Source of the DNA: Telmatospirillum sp.
GTDB taxonomy: Bacteria > Pseudomonadota > Alphaproteobacteria > Rhodospirillales > Magnetospirillaceae
Direction: 5' to 3'
DNA length: 64,000 nt
Assembly (NCBI GenBank): GCA_031291415.1
Contig: JARLJB010000065.1
Location: 1-64,000 of the forward strand
The position numbers were made by a program, and so were the translations under genes. The notes below the pieces were generated by a model that had not been told where the DNA came from, did no database searches, and saw only the letters and a list, made by a program, of their open reading frames with translations. Positions 1-8,777 of this stretch are shown here, piece by piece; within the stretch, counting starts at the first letter, position 1, and every line of letters begins with the position of its first letter.

Positions 1-55
1 AGCCGTACTGAGGGACGGGTTCTTAACCCCAAACGCCTTCGGTCTCCGTGCCGCC

Positions 56-87
56 GAACGCGGGGGGATGGCCATCCCCCCGCGTTC
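56..87. repeat. Perfect 32-bp palindrome
   Basis: The 16-base arm GAACGCGGGGGGATGG (56-71) is followed with no spacer by its exact reverse complement (72-87). In RNA it would fold into a very GC-rich hairpin. It lies about 200 bases beyond the stop of the minus-strand glycosyltransferase and upstream of nothing recognisable, so it may be a terminator for a gene outside the window or a REP-like element. No T-tract follows on either strand. Confidence 0.7.
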
Positions 88-198
88 ATCCTTACGGACA
101 GACATTCTTACCAAATTTTCAAGACACGAAACGCCGGGCGGCGGATATCCGTCCGCCTGGGCTTCCGCCGCATCGGCGGCGCGGCTGCACTTACAGCC

Positions 199-236
199 GA
201 CCAACGGCAATAAGTCACGACTTATTGCCGTTGGTC
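199..236. terminator. 17+4+17 perfect inverted repeat beyond the GT39 stop
   Basis: Arms 199-215 (GACCAACGGCAATAAGT) and 220-236 are exact reverse complements around the loop CACG. The element starts 51 bases beyond the stop of the minus-strand glycosyltransferase gene, which is the usual place for a terminator. It lacks a clean T-run. A shorter hairpin, CCGCCG-CAT-CGGCGG, lies at 165-179. Confidence 0.55.
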
Positions 237-286
237 TCAGGCTTGATGCACGCCGATCCAGCGACGGGCCCGAGTGCACGGAATGT

Positions 287-1948
287 TCATGGGGTTGGCG
301 GGCCATCAAGTCCTGCTGGCGTCGCGGGCTTGCTCTCGAGATCCCATAGTCCCAGTGCCGCGGCGCGTCCGCTGGAATAGTTGAGGCCGTCCACCTCGGC
401 GATCTTGTGCACGGAGCGTCCGGCTTCGGCGATCGTCGCGAGAAAGCCGGTTTCCGAGGCCTTTTCGACAACGGCCACGGCATCCGGGGTCGACAGCAGA
501 AAATCGGCGGCTCCGGCGCCATTGGTCAGCCTCGTCGCGGTTCCCAACAGGAAGACCAGGCTCGGTTCGTGGAATCCTGCCGCCGCCACCGGGGTTCCTT
601 GCGGCAGGGCGGCGGCGACCCGTTGACTCAGCCACATGCGGTCAAGGTGCGGCAGCAACGTTTGAAAGGCCAAGCCATAGGTCAGAACGGCTCCGGCCAG
701 GGCCGCCACGACGGCCGCCTGGAACCGTCCGCGCCACGCCAGCACAGTCGGAAGCAATCCGCTCAACAGGGCGGCGGCGGCGGGCGCCGCCGACAACCAT
801 GTGTAACTTTCGCCAAGTCTGGTCGGCGCGATGACGAACAGGGCGGCGAGAGCCAGACCGACGAAAGCCCACAGCCCATAATAGGCTTTCGCCCATCCGG
901 CCCGCAGGGTCTGGTCCCCGGCGGCGACGGCCACGCCGGCCAGCAGCGCCAGGGCGGGATAGGTCGGCAAGACATAGTGCGGCAGCTTGGTCGGCACGGC
1001 TTCGAAGACCAGCCACGCGGGAACGATCCAGGCCAGGCAGAAGCGGAGCGCGCTGGCCTGTCGGGCTTTGACGGCACGAACGAAGCCGGGAAGCGCGAAC
1101 AGCGAGGCCGGCCACAAAGTGGCGGTCATCAGCAACAAATAGTAGCCGGGCGGCGCGCCATGACTTTCCTGGGCGCCCAGCAACTTCGGCAGGAGATCGG
1201 TTTTGACGGCCTGGCCGATGAATTGTCCGTCGGTGGCGGTGCTGACGGCCGCCGCCCATGGTCCGACCATGGCTGCCACGACGAGCAGTCCGGCGAATGG
1301 GCGGATACCGCGAATCCAGCCGATGCGTCGATCGGCGATCCACAGGCAGCCGAGCGTGAGCAGGCTGACCATCGGAACCATCGGGCCTTTGATCAGGATG
1401 CCAACGCCCTGAGCCACCCAGAATGCAAGAATGATCGCCTGTCCTGGTCGTTTGGCGGCGCCGTTGCCGGCCAGGTAAAGTCGGCCGAGCACGCCTTGCG
1501 CCGCGACGGTGGCGGCCAACAGAACCGCATCGGTCTTGGCCTGATGGGCTTCGGATACCAGCATGAAGGCGCCGGCCAGCAAGGCCGCGCCGATCAGGGC
1601 GGCCGGTCGGCCGACCAGCGTTTGGCCGAAGTAGAAGGTCAACAGCACGGCGGCCAGGGCGCCGGCCATCGACGGCAGACGATAGGCCCAGATCGACTGC
1701 GGCGCTTCGAACAGACGGGCGCTGGCTGCCTGCAGCCAATAGATGCCCACCGGCTTTTTGGCCCGGGATTCCTCCTGGAATTTGATACGGATGTAGTCAC
1801 CGCTTTCCAGCATCTGATGCGACGCCTGGGCAAAGCGTGATTCGTCGCGGTCGATCGGCGGGACTGCGGCAATTCCCGGCAAATAGAGGGCGAGCGAGAG
1901 GACGATCAGCAGGAGGTAGGGGCGCATGCCGCCGGTAAGCCGTTGCAC
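287..1948 (-). CDS. ArnT-like family 39 membrane glycosyltransferase
   Basis: The 553-residue protein is a polytopic inner-membrane protein of the PMT/ArnT (GT39/GT83) type. These enzymes use polyprenyl-phosphate sugars on the periplasmic face to modify lipid A or other acceptors. An N-terminal membrane segment (about residues 9-28) is followed by the acidic loop motif DRDESRF (about 33-39), typical of the catalytic first periplasmic loop, then KKPVGIYWL and many hydrophobic segments. The start is taken as GTG at 1948 because GAAGGA lies nine bases before it; an ATG at 1927 has no good ribosome site. No lipid A or aminoarabinose genes adjoin it, so the sugar and acceptor are unknown. The downstream side carries strong palindromes. 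Confidence 0.8.
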   Translation of the reverse strand: MQRLTGGMRPYLLLIVLSLALYLPGIAAVPPIDRDESRFAQASHQMLESGDYIRIKFQEESRAKKPVGIYWLQAASARLFEAPQSIWAYRLPSMAGALAAVLLTFYFGQTLVGRPAALIGAALLAGAFMLVSEAHQAKTDAVLLAATVAAQGVLGRLYLAGNGAAKRPGQAIILAFWVAQGVGILIKGPMVPMVSLLTLGCLWIADRRIGWIRGIRPFAGLLVVAAMVGPWAAAVSTATDGQFIGQAVKTDLLPKLLGAQESHGAPPGYYLLLMTATLWPASLFALPGFVRAVKARQASALRFCLAWIVPAWLVFEAVPTKLPHYVLPTYPALALLAGVAVAAGDQTLRAGWAKAYYGLWAFVGLALAALFVIAPTRLGESYTWLSAAPAAAALLSGLLPTVLAWRGRFQAAVVAALAGAVLTYGLAFQTLLPHLDRMWLSQRVAAALPQGTPVAAAGFHEPSLVFLLGTATRLTNGAGAADFLLSTPDAVAVVEKASETGFLATIAEAGRSVHKIAEVDGLNYSSGRAAALGLWDLESKPATPAGLDGPPTP

Positions 1949-2057
1949 GAACTGGAGTCCTTCAAACCGAGGGTCCGGACGGTCATGGTCAACGCTGCCA
2001 CGACCGCCCGACGAGGCCCCAACCTCTAGACTCCCGGCTTGATCGGCGCAAGGGGTG

Positions 2058-2421
2058 TCGCGGGCGAAGCCCGCTGGTTTGTTAAATGTCCCTCAAGCGC
2101 CGGGCGGGCGCATCCGCGCCCTTGGCTTGCGCGCGAATCGTCGCGCGGGGCCTCAATGGCCCAGTCGCGGCGAGCCGCTCCGGTTGTTGAGTGTCCCTCA
2201 GGCGCCGGGCGGGGCCATCCGGCCCCTTGACTTGCGCGCGAATCGTCGCGCGGGGCCTCAATGGCCCAGTCGCGGCGAGCCGCTCCGTTTGTTGAGTGTC
2301 CCTCAGGCGCCGGGCGGGGCCATCCGGCCCCTTGGCTTGCGCGCGAATCGTCGCGCGGGGCCTCAATGGCCCAGTCGCGGCAAGCCGCTCCGTTTGTTAA
2401 ATATCCATCGGGCACCGGGCG
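2058..2421. repeat. Tandem 105-bp structured repeats (three full copies plus partial ends)
   Basis: Full units run 2091-2195, 2196-2300 and 2301-2405. A degraded unit end precedes them (from about 2058) and a unit start follows (2406-2421). Each unit holds four small hairpins: a 6-bp stem around ATCC, CGCGCGA-ATCG-TCGCGCG, GGCC-TCAAT-GGCC, and GCGG-N4-CCGC. In unit 1 the first stem is GGGCGC/GCGCCC; in units 2 and 3 it is GGGGCC/GGCCCC. Both strands of the stem changed together, so pairing is kept. The unit is 35 codons long and open in several frames, but that is expected for a GC-rich repeat of this length. It fills the 475-base gap between hbd and the glycosyltransferase. Confidence 0.9.
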
Positions 2422-2423
2422 GG

Positions 2424-3338
2424 TCAGCGGGTGGGGACCGGCTTTTCCCCGGAATAGTCGTAGAACCCGCGGGTCGTCTTGCGGCCGAGCCAGCCGGCCT
2501 CGACATATTTGACCAGAAGCGGGCAGGGACGATACTTGCTGTCCGCCAATCCTTCATGCAGGACCTGCATGACCGACAGACAGACATCCAACCCGATAAA
2601 GTCCGCCAACTCCAGCGGCCCCATCGGGTGATTGGCGCCCATGCGCATCGCGGTGTCGATGCTTTCCACCGAGCCGACACCTTCGTAAAGGGTGTAGACG
2701 GCTTCGTTGATCATCGGCAACAGAATGCGATTGACGATAAAGGCCGGAAAATCCTCGGCACTGACCGAGGTCTTGCCGAGGCGGACCACTAGGTCGCGGA
2801 CCTTGGCGAAGGTTTCTTCGGCCGTGGCGATGCCGCGGATGAGTTCGACCAATCCCATCACCGGCACCGGGTTCATGAAGTGCATGCCCATGAAGCGGGC
2901 GGGACGATCGGTGGCGGCCCCCAATCGGGTGATCGAGATCGATGAGGTGTTCGAAGCGAGATAGGTCTCAGGTTTCAGAACCGGGCAGAGTTTTGCCAGG
3001 ATCTGTTTCTTCACCGCTTCGTTTTCCGTCGCCGCCTCGATAACCAGATCGCAATCGGCAAAGATCGGATAACCGGTGCTAGTCTCGATGCGCCCCAGCG
3101 CCGTGGTTTTTTCCTCGACCGTCAGTTTGCCTTTGGCTATCTGCCGGTCGAGGTTCTTGGAGATCGAATTGATCGCCTTAGCCAACGCCCCCTCGGCGAT
3201 GTCGACCAGTTTGACCGAGAAACCGGAGACCGCACAAACATGGGCAATGCCATGCCCCATCTGACCGGCCCCGATGACGCCAATGGTTCTGATACCGCTG
3301 GAATCCCCCAGAGGGGGGTGGTTGGCTTGATTGCTCAC
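2424..3338 (-). CDS. hbd: 3-hydroxybutyryl-CoA dehydrogenase
   Basis: The 304-residue enzyme interconverts acetoacetyl-CoA and 3-hydroxybutyryl-CoA with NAD(P). The N-terminal Rossmann motif GAGQMG lies at about residues 23-28. The catalytic-domain signatures SNTSS and [10 protein letters not shown] follow, then the C-terminal 3HCDH helical domain with [16 protein letters not shown]. Length is normal for the monofunctional family. The start is GTG at 3338, overlapping the etfA stop as GTGA, so the gene is translationally coupled and last in the etfB-etfA-hbd operon. Its role here is the C4 interconversion feeding polyhydroxybutyrate and the ethylmalonyl-CoA pathway, whose enzymes lie a few kilobases away. 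It is followed by the 105-bp repeats. Confidence 0.93.
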   Translation of the reverse strand: MSNQANHPPLGDSSGIRTIGVIGAGQMGHGIAHVCAVSGFSVKLVDIAEGALAKAINSISKNLDRQIAKGKLTVEEKTTALGRIETSTGYPIFADCDLVIEAATENEAVKKQILAKLCPVLKPETYLASNTSSISITRLGAATDRPARFMGMHFMNPVPVMGLVELIRGIATAEETFAKVRDLVVRLGKTSVSAEDFPAFIVNRILLPMINEAVYTLYEGVGSVESIDTAMRMGANHPMGPLELADFIGLDVCLSVMQVLHEGLADSKYRPCPLLVKYVEAGWLGRKTTRGFYDYSGEKPVPTR

Positions 3339-4270
3339 TTGCTCAACTCCGTTGCGAGTTCAGGCAAAGCTTGGAACAAATCGGCGACCAGGCCGTAATC
3401 GGCGACCTGGAAGATCGGCGCCTCTTCATCCTTGTTGATGGCGACGATGATCTTGCTGTCCTTCATCCCGGCCAGATGCTGGATTGCGCCGGAAATGGCG
3501 ACGGCGACGTAGAGTTCCGGCGCGACGATTTTTCCGGTCTGGCCGATCTGCAGGTCGTTTGGCACGAAGCCGGCATCGACCGCGGCGCGGGTCGCCCCGA
3601 CAGCGGCCCCCAGTTTGTCGGCGATCGTCTCCAAAAGCTTGAAGTTCTCCTGCGAGCCCATGCCGCGTCCACCCGATACGATGATACGGGCAGCGGTCAG
3701 GTCCGGGCGTTCGGACTTCGAGACCTGTTGGCTGATGAAGGCCGACAGACCGGGATTCCCGGCCGCAGTGACAGTCTCGACGACGGCTTCTCCACCATCT
3801 GCTTTGGCTGCGTCAAAGGAGGTGCCACGAACCGTAAGGACCTTGAGCGCGTCCTTGCTCTGGACGGTGGCCATGGCGTTGCCGGCATAAATCGGCCGAA
3901 CGAAGGTGTCCGGCGAGACAATGGCACAGACGTCGGAGATCTGCGCGACATCGAGCAGCGCCGCGACGCGCGGCAGGACATTCTTGCCCGAGGTGGTGGC
4001 GGGCGCCAGAATCGCCTGATAGGCGCGCCCGATGGCGACGGCCAGCAGTGACAGAGGTTCTGCCAGGCCATGTTCATAGATCGGGTCGTCGGCCAGAAGA
4101 ACCTTGGCAACACCGGTGATTTTGGCGGCCGCGTCGGCGACGGCGCGCGCTCCATGCCCGGCAACCAGAACATGGACGTCCCCGCCCAGTTTCTGCGCGG
4201 CGGTAACGGTGTTGAGGGTCGCCGACTTCAGGGCGATATTGTCGTGTTCGGCAATGATCAGCACGCTCAT
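3335..4270 (-). CDS. etfA: Electron transfer flavoprotein alpha subunit
   Basis: ETF alpha (FixB family), 311 residues. It binds FAD and, with EtfB, carries electrons from acyl-CoA dehydrogenases to ETF:quinone oxidoreductase. The C-terminal FAD-binding domain is clear: SGGRGMGS (about 199-206), then [18 protein letters not shown] and [11 protein letters not shown]. It starts two bases after the etfB stop, with AAGGTGAT upstream, and its stop overlaps the hbd GTG start. The likely electron donor inside this window is methylsuccinyl-CoA dehydrogenase. Confidence 0.96.
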   Translation of the reverse strand: MSVLIIAEHDNIALKSATLNTVTAAQKLGGDVHVLVAGHGARAVADAAAKITGVAKVLLADDPIYEHGLAEPLSLLAVAIGRAYQAILAPATTSGKNVLPRVAALLDVAQISDVCAIVSPDTFVRPIYAGNAMATVQSKDALKVLTVRGTSFDAAKADGGEAVVETVTAAGNPGLSAFISQQVSKSERPDLTAARIIVSGGRGMGSQENFKLLETIADKLGAAVGATRAAVDAGFVPNDLQIGQTGKIVAPELYVAVAISGAIQHLAGMKDSKIIVAINKDEEAPIFQVADYGLVADLFQALPELATELSK

Positions 4271-4272
4271 CG

Positions 4273-5022
4273 TCAGATCACCTTCGCTTCGTTTTTCAGT
4301 TTATTGACCAGTTCGGCCACGCTCGCCACTTTGACGCCGGCTTGGCGCCGCTGCGGTTCCTCGACCTTGAGAGTCACCAGGCGGGGCGCGTCATCGACAC
4401 CAAGATCGGCGGGGGACAGCGTCTCGATCGGTTTCTTTTTGGCCTTCATGATGTTGGGAAGCGACGCGTAGCGGGGCTCGTTGAGACGGAGATCGACAGA
4501 GATCACCGCCGGCAAGGTGAGCGCCACGGTCTCCAGACCACCATCGATCTCGCGGGTGACTTCGGCTTTGCCGCCGTCGACCACCAGCTTCGAGGCAAAA
4601 GTTCCCTGCGGCCAGCCGAGAAGAGCGGCCAGCATCTGGCCGGTCTGGTTGGAATCGTCATCGATCGCCTGTTTGCCGACGATGACCAGCGAGGGGGCTT
4701 CCTTGGCAACGATCGCCGCCAGCAGCTTGGCGACCGCCAGAGGCTGCAGCTCCGCCTCACTGGCGACCAGGATGCCCCGGTCGGCACCCATGGCCAGCGC
4801 GGTGCGGATGGTCTCTTGCGATTGCGCCGTTCCCATCGATACGACGACGATTTCCGAGACTTTTCCTGCCTCCTTGAGGCGGACGGCCTCTTCGACGGCG
4901 CTTTCATCGAAGGGATTCATCGTGAATTTGACGTTGGTCGTATCGACGCCCGAGCCGTCCGCCTTGACGCGGATCTTGACGTTGTAGTCAACCACACGTT
5001 TGACAGCCACCAGAACCTTCAT
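4273..5022 (-). CDS. etfB: Electron transfer flavoprotein beta subunit
   Basis: ETF beta, 249 residues, first gene of the etfB-etfA-hbd operon. Family signatures: [20 protein letters not shown] at the start, [16 protein letters not shown] (about 37-52), [17 protein letters not shown] and the C-terminal KAKKKPIE. The ATG at 5022 is preceded by GAGG at good spacing. Upstream (5023-5154) lie two possible regulatory repeats: TGC-ACT-GCA at 5110-5118 and TGGCAAC-N5-GTTGTCA at 5127-5145. Confidence 0.96.
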   Translation of the reverse strand: MKVLVAVKRVVDYNVKIRVKADGSGVDTTNVKFTMNPFDESAVEEAVRLKEAGKVSEIVVVSMGTAQSQETIRTALAMGADRGILVASEAELQPLAVAKLLAAIVAKEAPSLVIVGKQAIDDDSNQTGQMLAALLGWPQGTFASKLVVDGGKAEVTREIDGGLETVALTLPAVISVDLRLNEPRYASLPNIMKAKKKPIETLSPADLGVDDAPRLVTLKVEEPQRRQAGVKVASVAELVNKLKNEAKVI

Positions 5023-5109
5023 GGGACCTCTTCGATACTACGAGCACGCCAAAAAGAAGCGGCTCTTCTGGTTGAATGACAATGAGGGCATTATCCCATC
5101 CCTCCCTAT

Positions 5110-5145
5110 TGCACTGCACCCTATGGTGGCAACATTTTGTTGTCA
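5110..5145. promoter_or_regulatory. Candidate operator(s) upstream of etfB
   Basis: TGCACTGCA (5110-5118) is a TGC-N3-GCA dyad like the site between ccr and ecm. TGGCAAC (5127-5133) and GTTGTCA (5139-5145) form a second dyad with one mismatch. Both lie 90-125 bases upstream of the etfB start. TGC-N3-GCA resembles PhaR sites described in alphaproteobacteria. The assignment is inference, and such a short motif occurs by chance. Confidence 0.3.
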
Positions 5146-5154
5146 ACCAAGACC

Positions 5155-5736
5155 CTAGACGGTAACACTCTGTCGCGTGGCGCCTGGAACCCATAGGATG
5201 TCCTTGTCGCCATCCTTGTTGAGATGACGGGCAAGTACGAACAGGTGGTCGGACAGACGGTTGATATATGCAACCGCCAATGGATTTACCGGTTCCACCT
5301 CGGCCAATTGGCAGATCAGCCGTTCGGCCCGGCGCACGACGGTGCGCCCGAAATGCAGTTGCGCCGCGGCTGCCGTGCCACCGGGCAGGACAAAACTGGC
5401 CAGCGGCGGCAATTGGGCATTCATCGCGTCGATTTCATGTTCCAGCCGATCGATTTGCGTCTGGATGATCCTTAGCCCGCCTTGCTCTTCGGGGGCTTCG
5501 GGGATGCAGAGGTCGGCACCCAAATCGAACAGGTCGTTTTGGATGCGGGCAAGCATGGCATCGGCCGACGCCGAGTCGGCCGTATGTTGGCGTACCAAGC
5601 CGATGACGGCGTTGGCCTCGTCGACAGAACCGTATGCCTCGACACGCAGGTTATGCTTGGCGACCCTGCGGCCGTCTCCCAGGGACGTCTTGCCCTTGTC
5701 GCCGCCTCGCGTGTAGATGCGCGTCAGTTGAACCAT
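5155..5736 (-). CDS. Cob(I)yrinic acid a,c-diamide adenosyltransferase, PduO type
   Basis: The 193-residue PduO-family enzyme transfers the adenosyl group of ATP to cob(I)alamin, making coenzyme B12. The signature TRGGDKGKTSLGDGRRV near the N terminus binds ATP, and the C-terminal half has the FVLPGG and RRAER...VN family motifs. The ATG at 5736 is chosen because AAGGAA precedes it; an upstream ATG at 5790 gives an unrelated extension. It sits in the same orientation just before etfB. It plausibly supplies adenosylcobalamin to ethylmalonyl-CoA mutase, encoded about 5 kb away. Confidence 0.93.
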   Translation of the reverse strand: MVQLTRIYTRGGDKGKTSLGDGRRVAKHNLRVEAYGSVDEANAVIGLVRQHTADSASADAMLARIQNDLFDLGADLCIPEAPEEQGGLRIIQTQIDRLEHEIDAMNAQLPPLASFVLPGGTAAAAQLHFGRTVVRRAERLICQLAEVEPVNPLAVAYINRLSDHLFVLARHLNKDGDKDILWVPGATRQSVTV

Positions 5737-5911
5737 CGTCGCTTTTCCTTTCAATAGCTTGGAGGGCGCTTCCGATGCTCTGCCGGACATGTTTCCTGTC
5801 GGCGCCTCGTGATCGCTCTCTCGCCGAACGCTACCAGACCTTCCGTAGACATGTTATAGCGGCATCCGGGCGATTGGCTATAATCGCCGGCAACGAGCAG
5901 AAAAGGCTTCC

Positions 5912-7021
5912 ATGCGGCTTTCTCCCATCCTCAGCCTCTACATCTGTCGTCATTTCGTCATGGCGTTCTTTGGCGCGTTGGGCGTGATCATGGGACTGAT
6001 CTTCCTGTTCGACGTGATCGAACTGATGCGCCGGACGGCGACACATTCCGACATCGGCTTCAACGTCATCCTCGAAATGGCGTTGTTCAAGCTTCCCCAG
6101 ATGGTTCAGCTCATTTTGCCGTTTGCCGTAATGATCGGCGCCATGACCGCCTTTTGGACCATGACCCGTTCGCGCGAGTTGGTGGTGACCCGCTCGGTCG
6201 GCGTTTCGGCCTGGGAAATCCTGACCCCCGTGCTGATCGTCGTGCTGATCATCGGCGTCGTCAATGTGACGGCCTTCAATCCGCTGGCGGCGACCCTTTA
6301 CAAGCGGTACGAGCGGCTGCAGGACCAGATGCTGTTGCGCGGCGGCGCCGCCAGTCCGTTGCAGGTGGGCGAGAACGGTCTTTGGCTGCGTGAGTCGCAT
6401 GGCGACGAACAGGTGGTGGTCCATGCCAATGCCGTCCGTCAGGAAGGTTACGACCTGCGGCTGCGCGAGGTCAGTGTCTATGTGTCCAGTGCCGGCGAGA
6501 ATTTTCTTTATGGTATCGAGGCCTCTCTCGGGCAGTTGGACAAGGGCTTCTTCCATTTGACCGAGGTCAGCATTCTGCGGCCCGGTCGGCCGGTGGAGTT
6601 CGTGCCGACCTACGATTTTGCCACGCAACTGACGCTGGGCAAGATCCAAGACAATTTCGCCTCGCCGGAGACTATTTCCTTCTGGGAACTGCCGGGATTC
6701 ATTTCCTTCTTCGAAAGCGCCGGTTTTTCGGCCAATCGCCAGAAGCTCTATTTTCAATCCCTGTTGTCGTCGCCGCTGTTGCTGATGGCCATGGTGTTGG
6801 TGGCGGCGGTGTTCTCTCTGAAGCCCAATCTGCGTTCGGGCGGAATCCTGGCTCGGCTGGTCGGCGGTGTGGTATCCGGTTTTGTCTTTTATTTCTTTTC
6901 CAAGGTCGTTTATGCGCTTGGCCTGTCGGCCAGCCTGCCGGTCGTCCTGTCGGCCTGGACGCCACCCATCGTTACCGGACTGGTCGGTCTCGGCGCCTTG
7001 TTCCATCTCGAAGACGGATGA
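5912..7021 (+). CDS. lptG: LPS export ABC transporter permease LptG
   Basis: This 369-residue YjgP/YjgQ-family permease is part of the LptB2FG complex that extracts lipopolysaccharide from the inner membrane. Three N-terminal membrane segments (about 13-37, 57-83 and 100-120) are followed by a periplasmic jellyroll-like region (about 135-265) and three C-terminal segments ending at about residue 363. The start has AAAAGG upstream. LptF is normally adjacent but is not here. The choice of LptG over LptF rests on sequence flavour (RLSPILSLYI, SRELVVTRSVGVS) and is less sure than the family. Flanking genes are unrelated, so it is probably a single-gene unit. Confidence 0.85.
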   Translation: MRLSPILSLYICRHFVMAFFGALGVIMGLIFLFDVIELMRRTATHSDIGFNVILEMALFKLPQMVQLILPFAVMIGAMTAFWTMTRSRELVVTRSVGVSAWEILTPVLIVVLIIGVVNVTAFNPLAATLYKRYERLQDQMLLRGGAASPLQVGENGLWLRESHGDEQVVVHANAVRQEGYDLRLREVSVYVSSAGENFLYGIEASLGQLDKGFFHLTEVSILRPGRPVEFVPTYDFATQLTLGKIQDNFASPETISFWELPGFISFFESAGFSANRQKLYFQSLLSSPLLLMAMVLVAAVFSLKPNLRSGGILARLVGGVVSGFVFYFFSKVVYALGLSASLPVVLSAWTPPIVTGLVGLGALFHLEDG

Positions 7022-7041
7022 AAAACCGGTGAGGTGGCGCG

Positions 7042-8718
7042 TCATGCGTTGCGCGCTCCCAACAGGCCGCGGGCGATGACCTGCGCCTGAATTTCCGCCG
7101 CACCTTCGAAAATATTGAGGACGCGCGCGTCGCAGAGCAGACGGCTGACCGGATATTCTTCGGCGTAGCCGTTCCCACCGTGGATCTGCAGGGCGCCGTC
7201 GGCGTTCGCCCAGGCGACGCGGGCGCCCAAAAGCTTGGCCATGCCCGCTTCGATGTCGCAACGGCGGTTGCCGTCGCGTTCGCGCGCCGCGAAATAGGTG
7301 AGCTGGCGGGCGATCATGGTTTCCACGGCCATCCAGGCGATCTTGCCATGGACGCGGGGAAAGCTGTAAAGCGGCTTGCCGAACTGAATCCGTTCGCCGG
7401 CATAGCGCATCCCGGTTTCGAGAGCGCTCTGGGCGACCCCGACGGCGCGCGCCGCGGTCTGAATGCGGGCCGATTCGAACGTTGCCATCAACTGCTTGAA
7501 TCCCTGGCCTTCGACGCCGCCCAGCAGATTCCCCACCGGGACCTCGAAGTCGTCGAATGCCAATTCGTATTCCTTCATGCCGCGATAGCCGAGGACCTTG
7601 ATCTCGCCGCCGCTCATGCCCGGCGCCGGGAAGGGCTGGGCGTCGGTACCACGAGGTTTTTCGCCCAGCAGCATGGACAGGCCCCTCCAGTCCGAGCTTT
7701 GCGGATCGGTGCGGACCAGCAGGGTCATCAGGTCGGAACGGGCGGCATGGGTGATCCAGGTCTTGGCTCCGGTGACCCGGTAGACATCGCCTTGCCTGGT
7801 CGCCCTGGTCTTCAGGGAACCCAGGTCGGATCCGGTGTTGGGTTCGGTGAACACGGCGGTCGGCAGGATTTCGCCTGCCGCCAGCTTCGGCAGGTAATGC
7901 TGCTTCTGTTCCGGAGTGCCGCCCAGGCCAATCAATTCGGCGGCGATCTCCGAACGGGTCCCCAGCGATCCGACCCCGAGCGAACCGCGCGATAGTTCCT
8001 CGGTCACGACGCACATCGCCGTTTTGCTCATGCCGAGCCCGCCGTAGTCTTCCGGGATCGACAGGCCGAACACGCCCATCTCCGCCATGCTTTCGACCAC
8101 CGGCAGCGGAATCAGTTCGTCCCTCAGGTGCCAGCCATGGGCATGAGGAACCACCTTTTCCTCGGTGAAACGGCGAAACTGGTCGCGAATCAGCTCCAAG
8201 GTCTCATCTTCAAGGCCGAACGCTCCGAAATGCTGGCCATCTCCGATCAAATCGGCGATCCGCAGGCGAACCGCCGCCGTGTTGCCTCGTTGCCGCAGAC
8301 AGACGACGGCGGGAATCTCCGCCTGCGCAAGGGCGGCGGCATCGAGGCCGATGTCTCCGGGCCGGGCGATTTCCGTCTGGCTCATCGGGATGCCCCCGAA
8401 GATCTGGTTCAGATATTCCCCAAAACCGGCCTGCAGAATCAGCCGTTCGAGCTCTCCCAGGGCGCCGCCCTGATCCAGTCGTTCGGCCCAGGCCAGCAAC
8501 TGGGTCAGCGCCGCGCCATAGGTGGCAAGCCAGGCAAAGCCATGGGTGGCGAATTGATGCGTCTCAAGCAGCGCGGCATCGATCTTTTCGTCGCGGACGA
8601 CCAGTTTGCGGACGCCGTCGCGGGCGGCCGACTGCAGCGCCTGGACGGCGTCTCCCGCCTGTCGGCAAAGGGGAAGAAGATCGGACAGCAGGACATCCTG
8701 CGGATTGACGGCGTTCAT
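7042..8718 (-). CDS. mcd: Methylsuccinyl-CoA dehydrogenase (ethylmalonyl-CoA pathway)
   Basis: This 558-residue acyl-CoA dehydrogenase is longer than the usual 380-400 because of an N-terminal extension of about 150 residues. That is characteristic of Mcd, the FAD enzyme oxidising (2S)-methylsuccinyl-CoA to mesaconyl-CoA. Core motifs: SIPEDYGGLGMS, AVFTEPNTGSDLGSLKT (flavin/substrate region), QTAARAVGVAQ, QIHGGNGYAEEYPV, and NIFEGAAEIQAQVIARGLLG near the C terminus. AGGAGA precedes the ATG. It lies 60 bases downstream of ccr on the same strand and so is probably co-transcribed with it. Electrons should pass to the EtfAB encoded nearby. Confidence 0.92.
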   Translation of the reverse strand: MNAVNPQDVLLSDLLPLCRQAGDAVQALQSAARDGVRKLVVRDEKIDAALLETHQFATHGFAWLATYGAALTQLLAWAERLDQGGALGELERLILQAGFGEYLNQIFGGIPMSQTEIARPGDIGLDAAALAQAEIPAVVCLRQRGNTAAVRLRIADLIGDGQHFGAFGLEDETLELIRDQFRRFTEEKVVPHAHGWHLRDELIPLPVVESMAEMGVFGLSIPEDYGGLGMSKTAMCVVTEELSRGSLGVGSLGTRSEIAAELIGLGGTPEQKQHYLPKLAAGEILPTAVFTEPNTGSDLGSLKTRATRQGDVYRVTGAKTWITHAARSDLMTLLVRTDPQSSDWRGLSMLLGEKPRGTDAQPFPAPGMSGGEIKVLGYRGMKEYELAFDDFEVPVGNLLGGVEGQGFKQLMATFESARIQTAARAVGVAQSALETGMRYAGERIQFGKPLYSFPRVHGKIAWMAVETMIARQLTYFAARERDGNRRCDIEAGMAKLLGARVAWANADGALQIHGGNGYAEEYPVSRLLCDARVLNIFEGAAEIQAQVIARGLLGARNA

Positions 8719-8777
8719 CTGGGGTCTCCTGGCGGCATTGTCCGGCCGATGGATGCTGAAATGGCGTTATCGGGCGT

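Noticed and set aside
407-1840. Plus-strand frame of 477 codons opposite the glycosyltransferase
   Set aside because: Gln/Gly/Arg-rich low-complexity translation typical of a shadow; the opposite strand encodes a convincing membrane enzyme.
2026-2415. Protein of three 35-residue repeats encoded by the 105-bp units
   Set aside because: The unit is open in several frames, no signal or domain is seen, and the paired changes in a hairpin stem fit a structural element better than a protein.
2058-2421. CRISPR array
   Set aside because: The 105-bp units are contiguous with no spacers of varying sequence, and no cas genes are present.
5831-8014. Minus-strand frame of 727 codons spanning lptG antisense and part of mcd
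   Set aside because: It runs across two well-supported genes in other frames and has no conserved motif.
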